Notes under the pieces: generated by a model
What the model saw: only the letters and a program-made list of their open reading frames with translations
Told to the model about the DNA's origin: nothing
Databases searched by the model: none
Shown here: piece by piece, positions 1-8,785 of the stretch
How the letters are laid out: each line of letters begins with the position of its first letter
Numbering within the stretch: the first letter of the stretch is position 1
Position numbers and translations under genes: made by a program
Source of the DNA: an uncultured Pseudomonadota bacterium
Lineage (GTDB): Bacteria; Desulfobacterota; Binatia; Binatales; Binataceae
Assembly: GCA_937889395.1 (NCBI GenBank)
Contig: CALAOW010000081.1
Coordinates: forward strand, 1-36,976
Direction: 5' to 3'
DNA length: 36,976 bases

Positions 1-14
1 CTTCTCCTCCTTCG
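1..14 (-). promoter_or_regulatory. Strong ribosome binding site of a gene off the left edge
   Basis: Read on the minus strand, the first 14 bases contain AAGGAGGAG, a near-perfect Shine-Dalgarno sequence. No start codon follows inside the window, so the coding region must begin just beyond position 1. The promoter-like elements at 109-137 sit upstream in the same orientation. What the gene encodes cannot be seen. Confidence 0.6.
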
Positions 15-104
15 TAAAGAGAACGCCCTGCTTTTTCGTTCGGTGATGAACCGGGTACCCTAGCGGGTTAGCATAGTTTATATCTTAACTCTTTGGTCTT
101 AAGC

Positions 105-119
105 GATGCTAATAGCATC
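105..119. promoter_or_regulatory. Perfect palindrome overlapping the -10 (operator candidate)
   Basis: GATGCT-AAT-AGCATC is a perfect 6+6 inverted repeat with a 3-base centre, and it lies across the -10 hexamer of the left-edge promoter. The half-site core TAGCAT recurs at about 69-74, downstream of the predicted transcription start. A repressor bound here would block RNA polymerase. The cognate regulator is not in the window. Confidence 0.45.
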
Positions 120-137
120 CGCTCACCGAACTGTCAA
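109..137 (-). promoter_or_regulatory. Sigma-70-type promoter reading left out of the window
   Basis: On the minus strand there is TTGACA (137-132), a 17-base spacer and TATTAG (114-109). The -35 is perfect, the spacing is optimal and the -10 is close to consensus. Transcription would start near 102 and give a leader of about 100 bases before the ribosome binding site at the left edge. This is read directly from sequence; activity is inferred. Confidence 0.6.
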
Positions 138-237
138 GCGACATGCGCTGGATCAACGTCGCGCCAGTGACAAAAAAAATGCCCTCCCGCGTTTCCGTGC
201 TGTCGATACCAAAAACCTACCAAGAAACAGATCTTGA

Positions 238-950
238 TTAAGCTGCTGCTTTGCGAAGCTGCACCTCATAGCCAAGTTCTTTGATGCGGCGGACCAGCCG
301 TTGGGCGGTTCGATCCTGGTCAAGGCGCGCGAGATATAGAGGTCCGAGATCGCGATAGGGCTGCTGGTTGCGAAGCAGATAGTAGGCGGCGGTGAGGATC
401 GAAGCTGCGACCGCGAGCACCGCTTTTTTGGGGCCGCGCCGGGCCTTAAACCTCAAGAATTGCCCGTGGAGGTAGCTGTTCTTGCTGCGGGTCGCGGCCC
501 ACGCGCACTGAACCAGCACCGGCTTAAGCCAGAGGGCACCCTTGCGTAGCCGCCGCGACATGATGTTACCCGCGCTCTCGTTGAGTTGCGGACACAGTCC
601 GCCCACGACCGCAAGTGTCCCACGGTCGGAAACCGGCTCATATCGACTCCAATCTCCGCGATGATCACGTGCGCCGCCGTGGTGCTCACCCCCGGGATGG
701 TCAGTCGCTCGACCGCAGCGCGAAAGGGGTTTAGCGCAGCCTCGATCTGCGCCTCGAATTGGGTGACCGTTTGCTCCAGGTGCTCGATCATCTGCAGGTG
801 CTGGTTGAGCAAGAACCGACGATGCTCGCGATCCTCCGCCATCTCGATCTCCACGATTGCGCGACAAAAGCCGGCGTGGAGCTGCAGCGGCGAGTGCACC
901 CGCCTTCGGAGATAACGCGTTTTGCTCTGACTGGTTGGCGGATGACGCAG
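238..950 (-). pseudogene. IS110-family transposase, frameshifted C-terminal remnant
   Basis: Two minus-strand frames join into one IS110-type (Transposase_20 domain) protein. The upstream frame (to about 600) carries the coiled helix region and the motif IPGVSTTAAHVIIAEIG followed by FPTVGHLRSWA. The downstream frame continues with CPQLNESAGN, RKGALWLKPVLVQCAWAA, PYRDLG and the C-terminal LVRRIKELGYEVQL. The frame changes at about 590-600, within what should read SWAGLCP. The N-terminal DEDD catalytic half is absent, since sequence upstream of about 950 runs straight into the end of cydB. It cannot encode an active transposase. Confidence 0.85.
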
Positions 951-987
951 TCTGACGCGAACCGCTCTGCGTCAACCTGTCAACCGC

Positions 988-2013
988 CTACACCATGCGG
1001 CGGTACACGAAGACGGAATAGACTGTGACCAGCGCTATGGCGGGGATGAACCAGTAAAGGCCTACGGTGAGGCCGTAGGTTGCGGCGGCGCTGTTGTAAA
1101 CCGAAAGCCCTGCGGCCGGATCGGTGCTCGACGGCAAAAGGTACGGATAGAGGCCGAACGCCGCGCTCGTCAGCATCCCGACGATGTACAGGCAGGAGGC
1201 GAGGAAGGCGCCCGTCGCGCGCCCGGCGCCGTTCAACAGCTTCATCCCGAACATCCCGGTTGCCGCAGCGAGCGGAAAGACCAATCCCCAAGGGGCGTCC
1301 GCGAAGCGGTGGCTGACGTGCGGCTGGACCACGGGAACGATGATCACCAGGAGCGCGGTGATGACCAGCACCGCCCACCACACCATCTCGGCGGCTTGGT
1401 GGGCGCGCGCCGCGACAGCACCCGCAGTCTTCATCGCGACCCACAGGGCACCATGCACGGTGAGCGCGGCGAGGCTTCCGAGTGCGACGATTATCGTGAA
1501 CCAGTCGAGGATTCCGGCCGCGGGCATCAGACGCAGATTGGCCCACAGCGGCAGGAAGAAGAAGCCCGAGCGGTCAAGCGGAACGCCGCGCACGAGGTTG
1601 CCGATCGCGGCGCCGAAGAAGATCGCGAGCATCGCGCTGGCGCCGGCGAACACGACGTCCCAGAACGGTTGCCACACCAGGCTCGAGACCTTGTCGCGGA
1701 ACTCGATCGCGATGCCGCGCAGGATGAGGAGCCAGAGCACGATTATGAGCGGCAGATAAAATCCCTGGAACCCCGAGGCATACACCGCGGGAAAGGCGAA
1801 AAACAGAAGGCCGCCGCCGGCCACCAGCCAGACCTCGTTGCCGTCCCATACGGGGCCGACCGAGGCCAGCACCGAGCGGCGTTCGGCGTCGGAGCGCGCG
1901 ACGAAGAGATGGACGATGCCGGCGCCGAGATCGAAGCCGTCGAGCACGGCGTACCCGGCGATCATTATCGCCACCAGGCAGAACCAGAGCGTTTCCGTAT
2001 GCGCCTCCTTCAA
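988..2013 (-). CDS. cydB: Cytochrome bd ubiquinol oxidase subunit II
   Basis: CydB pairs with CydA in the inner-membrane cytochrome bd quinol oxidase, which reduces O2 at very low concentration without pumping protons. The protein opens with the family hallmark ETLWFCLVAIMIAGYAVLDGFDLGAG and WDGNEVWLV, and has the expected multiple membrane segments and length (about 340 aa). The start is uncertain. TTG at 2013 overlaps the cydA stop as TTGA, which suggests translational coupling. However, AAGGAGG (2010-2004) is perfectly spaced for the ACG at 1998, which sits exactly where family members carry their initiator Met before ETLW. No ATG is available in frame nearby. Confidence 0.93.
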   Translation of the reverse strand: MKEAHTETLWFCLVAIMIAGYAVLDGFDLGAGIVHLFVARSDAERRSVLASVGPVWDGNEVWLVAGGGLLFFAFPAVYASGFQGFYLPLIIVLWLLILRGIAIEFRDKVSSLVWQPFWDVVFAGASAMLAIFFGAAIGNLVRGVPLDRSGFFFLPLWANLRLMPAAGILDWFTIIVALGSLAALTVHGALWVAMKTAGAVAARAHQAAEMVWWAVLVITALLVIIVPVVQPHVSHRFADAPWGLVFPLAAATGMFGMKLLNGAGRATGAFLASCLYIVGMLTSAAFGLYPYLLPSSTDPAAGLSVYNSAAATYGLTVGLYWFIPAIALVTVYSVFVYRRMV

Positions 2014-3386
2014 TCGTCCGCAAGTGCGGACCCGATCCCGCTTTCGTTGGCCGCACCGTGCTCTTCGGCCGCCGCCTCGGGTCCCCGATCCACTTCGAGG
2101 TAGAGCAGGAACAGGAACAGCACCGCGAGCAGGCTGTACATCCCGGCAAAGCCAATCAGGGTGAACATTGCGTTGCCCGCGGAAACTTCGACCGAGCTGC
2201 CGACGGCCGTCCGCATCAGGCCGAAGACCACCCACGGTTGGCGGCCGACCTCCGCGGTTAACCATCCGGCGGTGGTCGCAATATAGGGAAACGGCGCGAG
2301 CAGCATCAGCGCCCACAGCAGCAGGGGAGTATCGTAAAGCCGCCCGCGCCAGAGCATGAAGGCCGCAAGCGCGAGCACCGCGACGAAGATTGTGCCGAGG
2401 CCCGCCATGATGTGGTAGGCGAAGTAGAGCAGCGGGATGTTGTCGGGCCAAGTATCCTGGGGAAAGGCGTCGAGGCCTTTCACCTCGGCCTTCCATCGCC
2501 GGTAGGTAAGAAAGCTCAGCATCCGCGGCAGGTAGATGGGATTGTCGAGCTTTTTCTCGCTCATGTTGGGCTGCCCTACCAGCATGAGCGGCGCGCCGCG
2601 TTCGTTGGTGAACAGTCCCTCCATCGCCGCCAGCGTGACGGGCTGGTCATAGGCGATGTTCCTGCCCTGGACGTCTCCGGTCGGGAAAATCAGGATGCAG
2701 GAGGCGAGCAGGCCGGCAGTCACCCCCATCGCGACGAACATCCGTCCGTACTCGAGGTGCTGGCGGGTAAGCAGGTAGAAGGCGCCGAGCGCCGCCATCA
2801 CCACGCTGGCCGTCACCACCGAGGCGGTCATGGTGTGCATATACTGCCACCAGGCCCATTGATTCAGGAGCAACGCCGAGAAGCTCGCCAGCGCGAAGTG
2901 GCCGTCGGGCAAAAGCTGGTAGCCGACCGGATGCTGCATCCAGGCGTTGGTCGCGACGATGAAGAAGCCGGAAAGCCATGCGCCGAGGAACACCATGAAG
3001 GCGCTGAGCCAGTGCAGGCGGGGTCCAAGGCGCCTTTCCCCGAACAGGAAGGCGCCGAGAAAGCTCGATTCAAGGAAGAATGAAAACATCCCCTCCATCG
3101 CGAGCATCTGGCCGATGACGGCGCCGCTTGCGCGCGAAAAAAGCGCCCAGTTGGTCCCGAACTGAAACTCCATCGGGATCCCGGTGACCACTCCCATCAC
3201 GAAATTGATCCCGAAGATACGGCCCCAGAACCGGGCGGCGCGGTTGTAGCAGTCCTGCCCCGTCCTCAGCGCTTGAGTCTTCAGGATGACCAGCAGCAGC
3301 GCCAGGCCCATCGTGAGCTGGGGAAACAGGTAGTGGAATACCGCGGTGAACGCGAAATGCAGACGATGAACCGTAAGTGCGTCCAT
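2010..3386 (-). CDS. cydA: Cytochrome bd ubiquinol oxidase subunit I
   Basis: The catalytic haem subunit of the bd oxidase. The start MDALTVHRLHFAFTAVFHYLF was chosen because GGGAGG lies about 11 bases upstream and because homologues begin here. Visible family features are the N-terminal haem-ligand His region, MEFQFGTNW, the FFLES segment, WMQHPVGY, a His in QYMHTMTAS, and GRQPWVVFGLMRT. At about 458 aa it lacks the long Q-loop C-terminal insertion of the E. coli enzyme, so it is the short-Q-loop type often called cyanide-insensitive oxidase. That functional label is inferred only. It forms an operon with cydB. Confidence 0.95.
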   Translation of the reverse strand: MDALTVHRLHFAFTAVFHYLFPQLTMGLALLLVILKTQALRTGQDCYNRAARFWGRIFGINFVMGVVTGIPMEFQFGTNWALFSRASGAVIGQMLAMEGMFSFFLESSFLGAFLFGERRLGPRLHWLSAFMVFLGAWLSGFFIVATNAWMQHPVGYQLLPDGHFALASFSALLLNQWAWWQYMHTMTASVVTASVVMAALGAFYLLTRQHLEYGRMFVAMGVTAGLLASCILIFPTGDVQGRNIAYDQPVTLAAMEGLFTNERGAPLMLVGQPNMSEKKLDNPIYLPRMLSFLTYRRWKAEVKGLDAFPQDTWPDNIPLLYFAYHIMAGLGTIFVAVLALAAFMLWRGRLYDTPLLLWALMLLAPFPYIATTAGWLTAEVGRQPWVVFGLMRTAVGSSVEVSAGNAMFTLIGFAGMYSLLAVLFLFLLYLEVDRGPEAAAEEHGAANESGIGSALADD

Positions 3387-3483
3387 CCGTTGTTCTTCCT
3401 CCCGGCCCATTCACTCGGGCCCGGCCAGCGGCTTGCGCCGCCCGGGGTGAAGGACTGTGCAGCGCAGAATAGTTACAATCACT

Positions 3484-3489
3484 ATTATA
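3484..3489 (-). promoter_or_regulatory. Candidate -10 element upstream of cydAB
   Basis: The minus strand carries a perfect TATAAT about 98 bases before the cydA start. No convincing -35 hexamer sits 16-18 bases upstream, so an activator-dependent promoter is possible. The region has no other gene. Confidence 0.35.
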
Positions 3490-3501
3490 GGAACGATTCA
3501 A

Positions 3502-3533
3502 GGACCATCGTAGGTCCGCTGCAACGTGCGGAC
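3502..3533. repeat. Two mutually exclusive hairpins between the channel gene and cydA
   Basis: GGACC (3502-3506) can pair with GGTCC (3513-3517), and GTCCGC (3514-3519) can pair with GCGGAC (3528-3533). They share bases, so only one can form. On the plus strand a T-rich run follows the second stem, but no plus-strand gene ends here. The position is upstream of the TATAAT for cydAB and downstream of no known start, so a protein-binding site is as likely as an RNA structure. Confidence 0.3.
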
Positions 3534-3547
3534 TATTTTTGAGTAGT

Positions 3548-4627
3548 CTATCTGGTATCAGCGAAATACTTCCGATTGAGGCTGTTCGTGTACCCATCTT
3601 CGCTTAGTTTGAGCAGTTCTTCATCGATCGCCCTGCGAATCGGGCTGTTCAACGGCAGAGCAAATCCGTATTGCTGGGGCTCGAACACAGCACCAACCTC
3701 GTTGAGCTGCAGGTCGGGATGCTGTTTGCTGTAATATCGCAAGCTTGGCGAATCGTACACGATCGCATCAACCCGGCGCTTCGTGAGCGCCCCAACGGCG
3801 CCCTGAAGGCCGTCAAAAGTCTGCGTGTCAAACCCTGCGGATTCGCAGTAGGCCTCGCCGGTGCTGCCCGCGATGCTACCCACCTTTTTCCCCGCCAAAT
3901 CCTGAAAGCTGACTACCTGACCACGGATTTTGTCGACCGTCATCACACTGGTCATACTCGATGTGAGGTAAGCGATCGCGATCACGCCGGACGCCAGAAA
4001 GATCCCTGCCAGCAAGTGGCCGATAGGTCCGGCTATCAAACGCTTGTGAGATGAACTGCCGGCCGCGGACGTCGACATGACGTGATAGAATGATTCGGCC
4101 AATCCGCTCAGCCAGTCACGGGGAAATTCGGGGTCCAGTCTGCGGTCGAAAATCGCCAGTACAAGTGTCGCTACAATCATGACGCCGAACGCGATGGCGA
4201 AGATTCGCAGGTGGCCCCATGCATATAGGCCACTGAAAAGATCAGCAAGGCCGGCTCTGCGGTTGGAGTTGACCATCACCTGAAGGCCGGATTCAAAGTA
4301 GGGCTGGGAAAAATCTATTTTCTTGAGACGACTGCTGGTGATAAAAAGATCGGTCACCCCCACCTGCGCCTGACCTTCGCTCACCATGTCGATTAGTTCC
4401 GGCAGCGTCTTGGCTTCCACGTATTCGATCTTCCAGCCTTTCGCCGCCGCAATCGTTTCCCATAGCTCGATTGCAAAGCCGCCAAAACCAGTCGAGGTTC
4501 TGGCGACGAACGGCGGGTCGACGTAAACGACCACTCTCAGCGCCGGCGCGTCCCCCGACGAGGAGGCCGCCGCCCATGCCCCGCCCCTCAGGACCACAAT
4601 CAAGACAACAATAAGTGCTTTCTTCAT
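3548..4627 (-). CDS. Prokaryotic ionotropic glutamate receptor-like channel protein
   Basis: A 359-aa membrane protein with the bacterial iGluR layout. It has a signal peptide (1-20), a first lobe of a family-3 periplasmic solute-binding domain (about 30-125, with FITSSRLKKIDFSQPYF), a transmembrane pore module (segments about 140-160 and 200-222 with a pore loop near 176-192), and the second binding lobe (about 235-335, with GSIAGSTGEAYC). The segment AIAYLTSSMTSVMTV matches the gating helix end of the family. The pore loop reads HVMSTSAAGSSS and lacks the TVGYG potassium filter of GluR0, so ion selectivity is unknown. Start at MKKALIVV fits the signal peptide; an upstream in-frame Met would give an unlikely extension. 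It sits between cydAB and atpG on the same strand. Confidence 0.8.
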   Translation of the reverse strand: MKKALIVVLIVVLRGGAWAAASSSGDAPALRVVVYVDPPFVARTSTGFGGFAIELWETIAAAKGWKIEYVEAKTLPELIDMVSEGQAQVGVTDLFITSSRLKKIDFSQPYFESGLQVMVNSNRRAGLADLFSGLYAWGHLRIFAIAFGVMIVATLVLAIFDRRLDPEFPRDWLSGLAESFYHVMSTSAAGSSSHKRLIAGPIGHLLAGIFLASGVIAIAYLTSSMTSVMTVDKIRGQVVSFQDLAGKKVGSIAGSTGEAYCESAGFDTQTFDGLQGAVGALTKRRVDAIVYDSPSLRYYSKQHPDLQLNEVGAVFEPQQYGFALPLNSPIRRAIDEELLKLSEDGYTNSLNRKYFADTR

Positions 4628-4707
4628 CGCTCTATAATTTTTATTCCCGCACCATTGGTTCTCACGATGTAGCAGCGGCTTCGCCGGCATCCGCGCCGAC
4701 TTGGCGT

Positions 4708-5568
4708 TCAGACGGATGAAGATGCTTCAGTGCCGCTGATCAGGTCGAGAATCTCCGCCGTCACCGCCTCCTGCCGGACGCGTCGCGCAAGTTTTGTAAG
4801 CTCCTGGGATTTGTTTCTAATGTTTTGATGCGCGGCTTCCATCGTGCGGAAACGAGTTGCGTTCTCGCTGAAGAAGGATTGCATTGCGGCGTTCTCCAAC
4901 GCTGCGAAGAAGTACTCGCCGGCGATATCGTCGAAAAGACGGCGTGGGCTCAGGTTGATCAGAGGCGGCATTGCCAACGCGCGCCTTTCGACAACCGGCA
5001 TCTCGAGCGGCAGAAGTCGATGCCGCTCGATGCGCGGGAACTGACTTCCTGCCTGCTGCGCGTGGACGACTTCAAGCCCTGCAATTCGACCATCACTGAA
5101 CATACGGTAGACCTCCGTCGCAACGCGCCGAGCCGCGCCCGTGACGCCCGCGCAATGAGTTGCCATCGGCAGCACCAGATCGGGCGTTAATCCGCGTTCA
5201 CGGCAAATTTGGCCCCCGCGCGATCCGACTACGATCAGCACAGACCTGGCTGCGCGATCCGCCAGGGCACTTTCCGCGACATGCAGCGGGTGTTCATTGA
5301 AGCCGCCGCACAAGCCGTGCTCAGCGCAAAATACGATCAACGCGGAGCTCGAAAGTACCGAGGTGGAGGCGACCGTATTGTCAGAGGGCGCCAACCTTGC
5401 GGCATCGGACAATGCCTCACGCACCATCTCGGAGTAACGGCGAATTGCTTCCAGCGACCGCAACGCCTGTTGCATCTGCGATGCGGCGATCGCGCGGATT
5501 GCCGAGACAATGTCCTGCAATTCATCGAGCGACGCGATGCGGGTTGCGATTTCCCTTTCCTGCGCCAT
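4708..5568 (-). CDS. atpG: N-type ATPase gamma subunit
   Basis: The central rotor shaft of the F1 part, linking catalytic beta subunits to the c-ring. The N-terminus MAQEREIATRIASLDELQDIVSAIRAIAASQMQQA and the C-terminal ARRVRQEAVTAEILDLISG are the two helices that form the antiparallel coiled coil of gamma. At 286 aa it is full length. It is the last gene of the atpDCQRBEFAG operon, three bases after atpA, an order typical of N-ATPases rather than the housekeeping atpIBEFHAGDC cluster. Confidence 0.92.
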   Translation of the reverse strand: MAQEREIATRIASLDELQDIVSAIRAIAASQMQQALRSLEAIRRYSEMVREALSDAARLAPSDNTVASTSVLSSSALIVFCAEHGLCGGFNEHPLHVAESALADRAARSVLIVVGSRGGQICRERGLTPDLVLPMATHCAGVTGAARRVATEVYRMFSDGRIAGLEVVHAQQAGSQFPRIERHRLLPLEMPVVERRALAMPPLINLSPRRLFDDIAGEYFFAALENAAMQSFFSENATRFRTMEAAHQNIRNKSQELTKLARRVRQEAVTAEILDLISGTEASSSV

Positions 5569-5571
5569 CCT

Positions 5572-7125
5572 CTATTGGCCTGACGCAGTCGCGTGGACAG
5601 TCAGTCGTTCGACGAACTCTGTAATGGCCGCCACCAGCGCCGCGCGCCCATCGGTGTCGAGGTTGCCGGTTGCGTTGAGTCGGCGATCAAATTCGCCGCC
5701 TTGTGCATTGAGCCACTCGCCGATCGCCGTGCGCAACTCGGCGAGCTTGTCGACGGGAAGCCGGTCGATCAGCTTTTCGTCAATCGCCACCAGCAAAGCC
5801 ACCTGATGGGCTAATGAGAGCGGCACGTATTGCGGCTGCGTCAGAACGGCCCGAATTCTTCGACCGTGCTCGATTGTATTGTGCGTACGCTCGTCCACCA
5901 TGCCTCCGAACCGGGTGAAAATCTCAAGTTCGAGGAATTGCGCGTACTCGAGCCTCAGGGTCTCAGCGAGCTTGCGCATGGCAGGCGATTGCGTCTTGCC
6001 GCCGACGCGGGACACGCTCTTGCCGACATTGACAGCAGGCTTTTGTCCTTCGTGGAACAGGCGCGGATCGAGAACGATCTGCCCGTCGGTGATCGAGATG
6101 AGATTCGTCGGTATGTATGCGGAGAGATTGCCTTCCTCGGTCGCCGCGATGGGCAGCGCGGTGAGAGATCCTCCTCCGCGCTCGTGACTTAGCTTTGCCG
6201 CGCGCTCCAGAAGCCGGGAATGGATGTAAAAGATATCTCCAGGATAAGCCTCACGTGCCGGCGGATTGCGCAGCAGGAGCGATAACTGCCGGTAGATCAC
6301 TGCGTGCTTGCTGAGGTCGTCGATAATCAGCAGCGCGTCGCCGCCTCTTTCCGAGAAATACTCTGCCATTGTGCACGCTGCATATGGCGCTAGCCACTGG
6401 ACGCCGGGAGGGTCGTCGGCTGGTGCGAAGACAAAGATGCAACGCTGCGGAGCGCCGTAGCGTTGCACCGCATCGATCACCTGGTTGACAGACGAAGTCT
6501 TCTGTCCCACCGCGCAGTAGATACAGATAACGCCGGTATCGCGCTGATTGATGATTGTGTCGATCGCGATGGCGGTTTTCCCGGTTTCGCGATCGCCGAT
6601 GATCAGTTCGCGCTGCCCGCGGCCCAGCGGCAACATCGCGTCGATCACCAGCAGGCCGGTGTTAAGCGCAGTGTCAACGAAGTCGCGATCGATGATAGCA
6701 GGCGCTGGTCTCTCCACGGGCTCGACGCTCGCCGCATCGATTTGTGGTCCCCCGTCAAGGGGAATTCCGAGCGCGCTTACGGTACGCCCCAGGAGCTTCT
6801 CTCCAACCGGCACGCTCGCCACCGCTCCGGTCCCGCGTACCAGATTGCCGGCTCCGACTCCGCTCGGCGTCCCAAGCATCGCGCATCCGATCAAGTCAGG
6901 ATCGAGCGTAAGCACAATGCCCGCGACCGGCTCGCCTCCGTTGGAGCGCTCGAAGAGCAGCAGTTCACCCAGTCGTGCCTCCGGCAGTCCGCGGACACTG
7001 GCGACATCGTCGCCGACTCGCTCTACCCGCCCAATCATGTCCAGCCGAGGCTCGACCTTGAGCTCGCTCAGCGCGCGGCGCGCACTCAACAGGCGAGCTG
7101 TTACCGATTCAGCGAGGCTGTTCAT
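5572..7125 (-). CDS. atpA: N-type ATPase alpha subunit
   Basis: Non-catalytic nucleotide-binding subunit of F1. It has the beta-barrel N-domain, a P-loop GDRETGKT at about 177-184 followed by TAIAIDTIINQ, the LLIIDDLSKHAVIYRQ Walker B region, and VGKSVSRVGGKTQ near the catalytic interface. At 517 aa it is complete. It overlaps the end of atpF by 17 bases, indicating tight translational coupling. Confidence 0.95.
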   Translation of the reverse strand: MNSLAESVTARLLSARRALSELKVEPRLDMIGRVERVGDDVASVRGLPEARLGELLLFERSNGGEPVAGIVLTLDPDLIGCAMLGTPSGVGAGNLVRGTGAVASVPVGEKLLGRTVSALGIPLDGGPQIDAASVEPVERPAPAIIDRDFVDTALNTGLLVIDAMLPLGRGQRELIIGDRETGKTAIAIDTIINQRDTGVICIYCAVGQKTSSVNQVIDAVQRYGAPQRCIFVFAPADDPPGVQWLAPYAACTMAEYFSERGGDALLIIDDLSKHAVIYRQLSLLLRNPPAREAYPGDIFYIHSRLLERAAKLSHERGGGSLTALPIAATEEGNLSAYIPTNLISITDGQIVLDPRLFHEGQKPAVNVGKSVSRVGGKTQSPAMRKLAETLRLEYAQFLELEIFTRFGGMVDERTHNTIEHGRRIRAVLTQPQYVPLSLAHQVALLVAIDEKLIDRLPVDKLAELRTAIGEWLNAQGGEFDRRLNATGNLDTDGRAALVAAITEFVERLTVHATASGQ

Positions 7126-7861
7126 TCGCGTGGAGCTCTTTCAGTGCGGCTGACAGGCTATCGCGCCAGTTGAAACGCAGGATCGCGTTCGGGAATGTGA
7201 TTTCGACACCGGCGATAAGGGTCGGGTCGGCGCTGAACTTGAGGCTAAAGTCTGCGCCGAGCCGCTTGGCAAGTTGCTCATGCCACTGCGATTGATCCTG
7301 AACGCCGAGCGGATGGGCGGTTGCTACCAACAGGGCGCCCGCACTCGATTGCGAGAGCAGCGTGGCGCGCTCTTGCGCCGTCAGCCGATCGAGATAATCG
7401 ATCACTCGTCCAAGAAACGGCTGCTCCATTGATGGGACGGCCAGTTCGCGCAAGAGCCGCTCGGCAAGGTTCGCCGCCAACGCGATGGTCCGTTCGAGCA
7501 GCTCGTTGCCGGCGGCGATGCGCTCCTCATCGAGCCGTTTCACGGCCTGGCCCCTGATCTTTTCCGTTTCGCTGCGGGTCTCCTCGACTATCCTTTGGCG
7601 TTCGGTTGATAGTTGTGCCCGCGCCTCGTCGAGCATCGTTTGACGCTCGGCCACGATCTGGGATCTGTTTGCCTCGAGCTCTCGCTTCAGCCGTTCGGCA
7701 TCTTCCTTTTCCGCCGACGCTTCGGCCAAAGCACGCGAAATTTCCTCCTTGCGCCGGGCAACTATCGCCTTGACCGGCTTGAACAGGAAGTGCTGGAGCA
7801 GCCAGACCAGAATCAGGAAGTTGGCCGCTTGCAGCGCGAACGTCCACCAACTGAAATTCAT
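7109..7861 (-). CDS. atpF: N-type ATPase subunit b with delta-like C-terminal domain
   Basis: Peripheral stalk. The start [22 protein letters not shown] overlaps the atpE stop as ATGA. One N-terminal membrane helix is followed by a long charged coiled coil (about 35-140). The C-terminal hundred residues (from about [15 protein letters not shown] to [13 protein letters not shown]) resemble the C-terminal delta/OSCP domain, with [10 protein letters not shown] and the [10 protein letters not shown] element. No separate delta gene exists in the operon, so at 250 aa this is a b-delta fusion doing both jobs. Such long b subunits are typical of N-ATPases. Confidence 0.9.
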   Translation of the reverse strand: MNFSWWTFALQAANFLILVWLLQHFLFKPVKAIVARRKEEISRALAEASAEKEDAERLKRELEANRSQIVAERQTMLDEARAQLSTERQRIVEETRSETEKIRGQAVKRLDEERIAAGNELLERTIALAANLAERLLRELAVPSMEQPFLGRVIDYLDRLTAQERATLLSQSSAGALLVATAHPLGVQDQSQWHEQLAKRLGADFSLKFSADPTLIAGVEITFPNAILRFNWRDSLSAALKELHANEQPR

Positions 7862-8106
7862 CGCACCGCAAACGGGTTTGCGAACAAAAGCAGCAGCGCA
7901 ACCACGAGGCAGTAGATCGCCATCGTTTCGATCATCGCCAAGCCGACGAACAAGGTGCGCGCCAACGAGCCTGCGGCCTCGGGCTGACGCGCGATACCTT
8001 CGATCGCGGCCACGATTGCGCGGCCTTCGGAAAGCGCCGGCGTGATCGAGCCGACCGTAACGGCAATCACCGCGCCAATTATGCTCAGCATCTGAACCGT
8101 CATCAT
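7858..8106 (-). CDS. atpE: N-type ATPase subunit c
   Basis: Rotor-ring hairpin, 82 aa, two membrane helices joined by the conserved polar loop ARQPEA. Helix 1 carries [10 protein letters not shown] with a Glu at residue 27, and helix 2 carries AMIETMAIY with the ion-carrying Glu at residue 60 followed by Thr. A carboxylate in both helices, plus Thr after the second Glu, is the N-ATPase pattern. It resembles Na+-binding c subunits, but proton coupling has been reported for some N-ATPases, so ion specificity stays open. Two adjacent ATG codons are available. GGAGG is better spaced for the second (8103). Confidence 0.93.
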   Translation of the reverse strand: MMTVQMLSIIGAVIAVTVGSITPALSEGRAIVAAIEGIARQPEAAGSLARTLFVGLAMIETMAIYCLVVALLLLFANPFAVR

Positions 8107-8116
8107 TCAACCTCCG

Positions 8117-8785
8117 TCACTTCGCAATTACGCCGATGCCGCCGCCGATATAGACGGCAGCCAGAACACTGAAGATATATGCCTGCACCAGCCCGACCAG
8201 CATCGCCAGCGCCATAAATGGGATCGGCACCAGCAGCCCCGCCAGCGTCACAACGATTGCGATCACAAGTTCGCCGCTCATGATGTTGCCGAACAGACGT
8301 ACCGCCAGGGAAAAGGACCGGGTAATCTCGGACAGGACGTTGAGCGGCAGCAAAGCCGGATTCGGCTTGAGGTAGCCCCTCAGATACGGAACGAGGCCCT
8401 GGAACCGCACACCGTAAAAATGCACCGACAGGAAAACGACCGAGGCAAGCGCTGCCGGGGTCTCTATCGACGCGGTCGGCGCCTTGAGCCCGGGGACGAT
8501 CCCGGACAGATTCGCGACCACCAGGAAGATGAAGAGAGTTCCCAGCAACGGCAGGAACGGGGCTGCGTCGCGACCTAGTAACGCCGCAATCTGTTCATCG
8601 ATTCCCGACACGACTGTTTCGATCACCGTCTGCCAGCCACCCGCTTCGACCCGAAGGGCGCGCGTCGCAACCCAGCATCCGAGCGTCAGCACGGCCATCA
8701 ATCCCCACGTCGTCACAACCGCGCTGGTGATCGGGACGAAACCGGCATGGAAGACTACGGCGGTCTCCAGTGGCGATTGGTTCAT
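8117..8785 (-). CDS. atpB: N-type ATPase subunit a
   Basis: Stator half-channel subunit of the membrane sector, 222 aa and strongly hydrophobic. The segment FSLAVRLFGNIMSGELVIAI contains the invariant Arg that works against the c-subunit Glu, and QAYIFSVLAAVYIGG is the conserved final helix. It is shorter at the N-terminus than many housekeeping a subunits. The start overlaps atpR by four bases (ATGA). Confidence 0.93.
   Translation of the reverse strand: MNQSPLETAVVFHAGFVPITSAVVTTWGLMAVLTLGCWVATRALRVEAGGWQTVIETVVSGIDEQIAALLGRDAAPFLPLLGTLFIFLVVANLSGIVPGLKAPTASIETPAALASVVFLSVHFYGVRFQGLVPYLRGYLKPNPALLPLNVLSEITRSFSLAVRLFGNIMSGELVIAIVVTLAGLLVPIPFMALAMLVGLVQAYIFSVLAAVYIGGGIGVIAK

Noticed and set aside
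2412-3083. Plus-strand frame opposite cydA
   Set aside because: His/Arg-rich antisense shadow of a well-defined membrane protein.
3514-3540. Rho-independent terminator on the plus strand (stem GTCCGC/GCGGAC followed by ATTTTT)
   Set aside because: No plus-strand gene precedes it. The stem is only six pairs and the T-run is short, so it is noted as a structure only.
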